Source of the DNA: an uncultured Myxococcales bacterium
GTDB taxonomy: Bacteria; Myxococcota_A; UBA9042
Direction: 5' to 3'
Assembly (NCBI GenBank): GCA_937915965.1
Contig: CALGHC010000205.1
Span: 1 to 8,003, forward strand
Length of the DNA: 8,003 nucleotides
The translations under genes and the position numbers were made by a program. Below are positions 6,408-8,003 of the stretch, in pieces. The first letter of the stretch is position 1. Each line of letters opens with the position of its first letter. Under the pieces are notes generated by a model. The model made no database searches. It was not told the origin of the DNA and saw only the letters and a list, made by a program, of their open reading frames with translations.

Positions 6408-7595
6408 ATGTCGTTTCGCGCCGACCTGTTCAACCCGAGCGAGGAGCATCTCGCGCTGCGTCAGATGGTGCGTGAGTTTGCTGAGCGCGAGGTGGAACCG
6501 CAGGCCGCGGCGAGCGACCGAGACGAGCGCTTCAACCTGCCGCTGTTCCGCAAGCTTGGCGACCTCGGCCTCCTCGGCATCACCTGTGGCGAGGACGTCG
6601 GCGGCTCGGGCCTCGACGCGGTAGCTGCGGTCATCGCCCACGAGGAGCTGTCGGCGGTGGACCCTGGCTTCGCGCTGGCTTACCTCGCCCACGCCATCCT
6701 CTTCGTCAACAACCTCGACCGCAACGGCAGCGCCGATCAGCGCGCGCGCTTTCTACCCGGAGCGTGCAGCGGCGCCAAGGTCGGCGGCATGTGCATGAGC
6801 GAGCCCGGCGCCGGCACCGACGTCCTGGGCATGCGGACCAGCGCACGGCGCGACGGCGACGACTGGCTGCTGACCGGTCAGAAGATGTGGATCACCAACG
6901 GCGCAATCTCCGACGACGAGCTCGGTGACATCTTCCTGGTCTACGCCCGCCCGGAAGGGGGCGACCGCGGCACCATCTCGATGTTCGTCGTCGAGAAGGG
7001 CATGCCCGGTTTTCGCCTGGGTCAGAAGCTCAAGGACAAGCTCGGCACCCGCGCCTCGTCCACCGCCGAGCTGGTCTTCGACGACTGTCGGGTGCCATCG
7101 CGCAACGTAGTCGGCCACGGCGGCGACGCCATGGGCCACATGATGCGCAACCTGGAGCTCGAGCGCTTGACCCTCGCGGCGATGAGCCTGGGCATCGCCC
7201 GGCGTTCAATCGAGGTGATGAACCGCTACGCAGACGAGCGACAGAGCTTTGGCAAGCCGCTGCGCGCCTTCGGCCAGATCCAGCGCCACATCGCCGAGTC
7301 CTACGCAGAGTGGATGGCGGGGCGCAGCTACGTCTACCAGGTCGCCGGGGCGCTCGACCTGGGGTCAAGCGGCAACCGGGTCGACTCCGACGGCGTCAAG
7401 TTGTACTGCGCCACGATGGCCAAGAACGTGGCGGACCGGGCGATTCAGGTCCTTGGCGGCTTTGGCTACGTCGGCGAGTACACGGTCGAGCGGCTGTGGC
7501 GGGACGCGAAGCTTTTGGAGATCGGCGGCGGCACGCTTGAGGCGCATCAGAAGAATATCACTCGTGATTTAACGGGCGTTCACACGCTGCGCTAG
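6408..7595 (+). CDS. Acyl-CoA dehydrogenase, isovaleryl-CoA/long-chain type active site
   Basis: This complete 395-residue flavoprotein of the acyl-CoA dehydrogenase family oxidises acyl-CoA at the alpha-beta bond and passes electrons to electron-transfer flavoprotein. Both family signatures are complete: CMSEPGAGTDVLG at 129-141, and Q347 to D366 (GGFGYVGEYTVERLWRD). WITNG at 161-165 is the usual FAD-contact segment. The catalytic base is informative. The position used by medium- and short-chain enzymes (the Glu of YEGT) is Gly374 here, within EIGGGT, whereas LELERL at 249-254 supplies Glu252 at the helix-G position used by isovaleryl-CoA and long-chain acyl-CoA dehydrogenases. Substrate is therefore probably branched-chain or longer acyl-CoA, but it cannot be fixed from this alone. 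No etfAB, enoyl-CoA hydratase or leucine-degradation genes are adjacent. The TAG stop lies inside the first of several GCTAGC hexamers. Confidence 0.94.
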   Translation: MSFRADLFNPSEEHLALRQMVREFAEREVEPQAAASDRDERFNLPLFRKLGDLGLLGITCGEDVGGSGLDAVAAVIAHEELSAVDPGFALAYLAHAILFVNNLDRNGSADQRARFLPGACSGAKVGGMCMSEPGAGTDVLGMRTSARRDGDDWLLTGQKMWITNGAISDDELGDIFLVYARPEGGDRGTISMFVVEKGMPGFRLGQKLKDKLGTRASSTAELVFDDCRVPSRNVVGHGGDAMGHMMRNLELERLTLAAMSLGIARRSIEVMNRYADERQSFGKPLRAFGQIQRHIAESYAEWMAGRSYVYQVAGALDLGSSGNRVDSDGVKLYCATMAKNVADRAIQVLGGFGYVGEYTVERLWRDAKLLEIGGGTLEAHQKNITRDLTGVHTLR

Positions 7596-7620
7596 CTCCG
7601 GCTAGCTCCGGCTAGCTCGG
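7591..7620. repeat. Three tandem 10-bp GCTAGCTCCG units at the gene end
   Basis: GCTAGCTCCG at 7591-7600 and 7601-7610 is followed by GCTAGCTCGG at 7611-7620 and a decayed fourth unit, GCCAGCTGCC, at 7621-7630. The first unit contains the TAG stop codon of the acyl-CoA dehydrogenase gene. Each unit includes the palindrome GCTAGC. A slippage product is the simplest explanation. Confidence 0.7.
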
Positions 7621-7636
7621 GCCAGCTGCCGCGAGC

Positions 7637-7685
7637 CATTCATGATGTAGATAAATATCTATAACTAGACGTCTCGATAGTATCC
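7637..7685. other. AT-rich palindromic island in convergent spacer
   Basis: Only 16 of 49 bases are G or C, in sharp contrast to the rest of the window. It contains the inverted repeat TAGATA-AA-TATCTA (7648-7661) and the 8-bp palindrome AGACGTCT (7667-7674). It lies between two convergent genes, so it is not an obvious promoter. No T-tract follows a GC-rich stem, so it is not a standard terminator. The rest of the spacer (7686-7737) shows nothing recognisable. Confidence 0.5.
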
Positions 7686-7737
7686 AGGCAGATGCCGCAG
7701 ATCAGCATCGCTGCCGACAAAGAGACGCCAACCGTCG

Positions 7738-8003
7738 CTAGCCAAAGAGGCGCTCAAGCAGGTTGCCGCGGCCACGCGGCGGCTTCTCGCGGACCTCAAC
7801 GCCACCAAAGACAGCGACGCCGCTCAGCCGGATCCAAGGCGTCGCCGGATCCGTCGGCGGGGTATTGTGGACCTTGCTGTCCCAGCCGCCAAAGATCCCC
7901 ATGCCGGTCGCCTCGACGTACATGCCGGCGGGCACGACGATCCTGGCGCCCCCAAAGACGCAGACGAGACGCACCTCGGTCATGCCGGGCCCGAGCACGG
8001 CTT
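7738..8003 (-). CDS. FGG-repeat protein, LiaF/YvqF or DUF1707-associated C-terminal domain (5'-partial)
   Basis: At least 87 C-terminal residues are present. The frame is still open at the right edge; a GTG at 7998 and an ATG at 7983 exist, but the sequence between them (VLGPGMTEVRLVCVFGG) looks like the interior of a domain, so the true start is probably outside the window. Counting from the GTG, three FGG motifs occur at 15-17, 36-38 and 64-66, in the contexts CVFGGARIVVP, GIFGGWD and AVFGGVEV. This alternating beta-strand and FGG pattern resembles the C-terminal domain of LiaF/YvqF cell-wall stress proteins and of DUF1707-containing proteins. Full-length relatives often carry an N-terminal SHOCT-like or membrane region, which would be upstream here. 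Function is unknown; an envelope role is inferred from relatives only. It converges on the acyl-CoA dehydrogenase gene. Confidence 0.78.
   Translation of the reverse strand, partial: AVLGPGMTEVRLVCVFGGARIVVPAGMYVEATGMGIFGGWDSKVHNTPPTDPATPWIRLSGVAVFGGVEVREKPPRGRGNLLERLFG

Noticed and set aside
5823..7139. Minus-strand open frames over the phosphoribosyltransferase and acyl-CoA dehydrogenase genes
   Set aside because: They overlap strongly supported plus-strand genes and show no recognisable motifs.
7637..7685. Intrinsic terminator in the AT-rich island
   Set aside because: The stems are AT-rich and short, and no T-run follows on either strand.

Overview
This is a GC-rich, densely coding window with five protein genes. 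No RNA genes, CRISPR arrays or transposases are visible. The composition, a giant Asp/Ala-rich coiled-coil protein, and the mix of a PhaC-like hydrolase, a COG1926-type phosphoribosyltransferase and an acyl-CoA dehydrogenase suggest a myxobacterial or related deltaproteobacterial-type genome. That taxonomic guess is inference; no marker gene is present.

Layout. (1) Positions 1-4077, plus strand: the 3' part of a very large gene, open at the left edge. It encodes an acidic, disordered-looking N-terminal half (a DLPS(x) pentapeptide repeat, then a long alternating Asp-Ala tract) followed by about 850 residues of Ala/Glu-rich coiled coil and a short non-repetitive C-terminal segment. It is built from at least four nested tandem-repeat systems with periods of 15, 24, 42 and 114 bp. 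(2) 4078-4198: convergent spacer. (3) 4199-5377, minus strand: an alpha/beta hydrolase of the polyhydroxyalkanoate synthase (PhaC) type with an intact Cys-Asp-His triad. (4) 5378-5684: divergent intergenic region with direct repeats and a strong inverted repeat just before the next ribosome-binding site. (5) 5685-6320, plus: a predicted phosphoribosyltransferase. (6) 6408-7595, plus: an acyl-CoA dehydrogenase whose catalytic Glu is in the isovaleryl-CoA/long-chain type position. (7) 7596-7737: convergent spacer with short GCTAGC-containing tandem repeats and an AT-rich palindromic island. (8) 7738-8003, minus: the C-terminal part of an FGG-repeat protein resembling the C-terminal domain of LiaF/YvqF and DUF1707-associated proteins, cut by the right edge.

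Working together. The acyl-CoA dehydrogenase (acyl-CoA oxidation) and the PhaC-like hydrolase (acyl-thioester chemistry) could both belong to fatty-acid or storage-polymer metabolism, but no PhaE, PhaA/B, phasin or electron-transfer partner is present, so this link is weak. The large coiled-coil protein looks like a structural or scaffold protein and has no visible connection to the metabolic genes. The most unusual object in the window is that protein and its layered repeat architecture.
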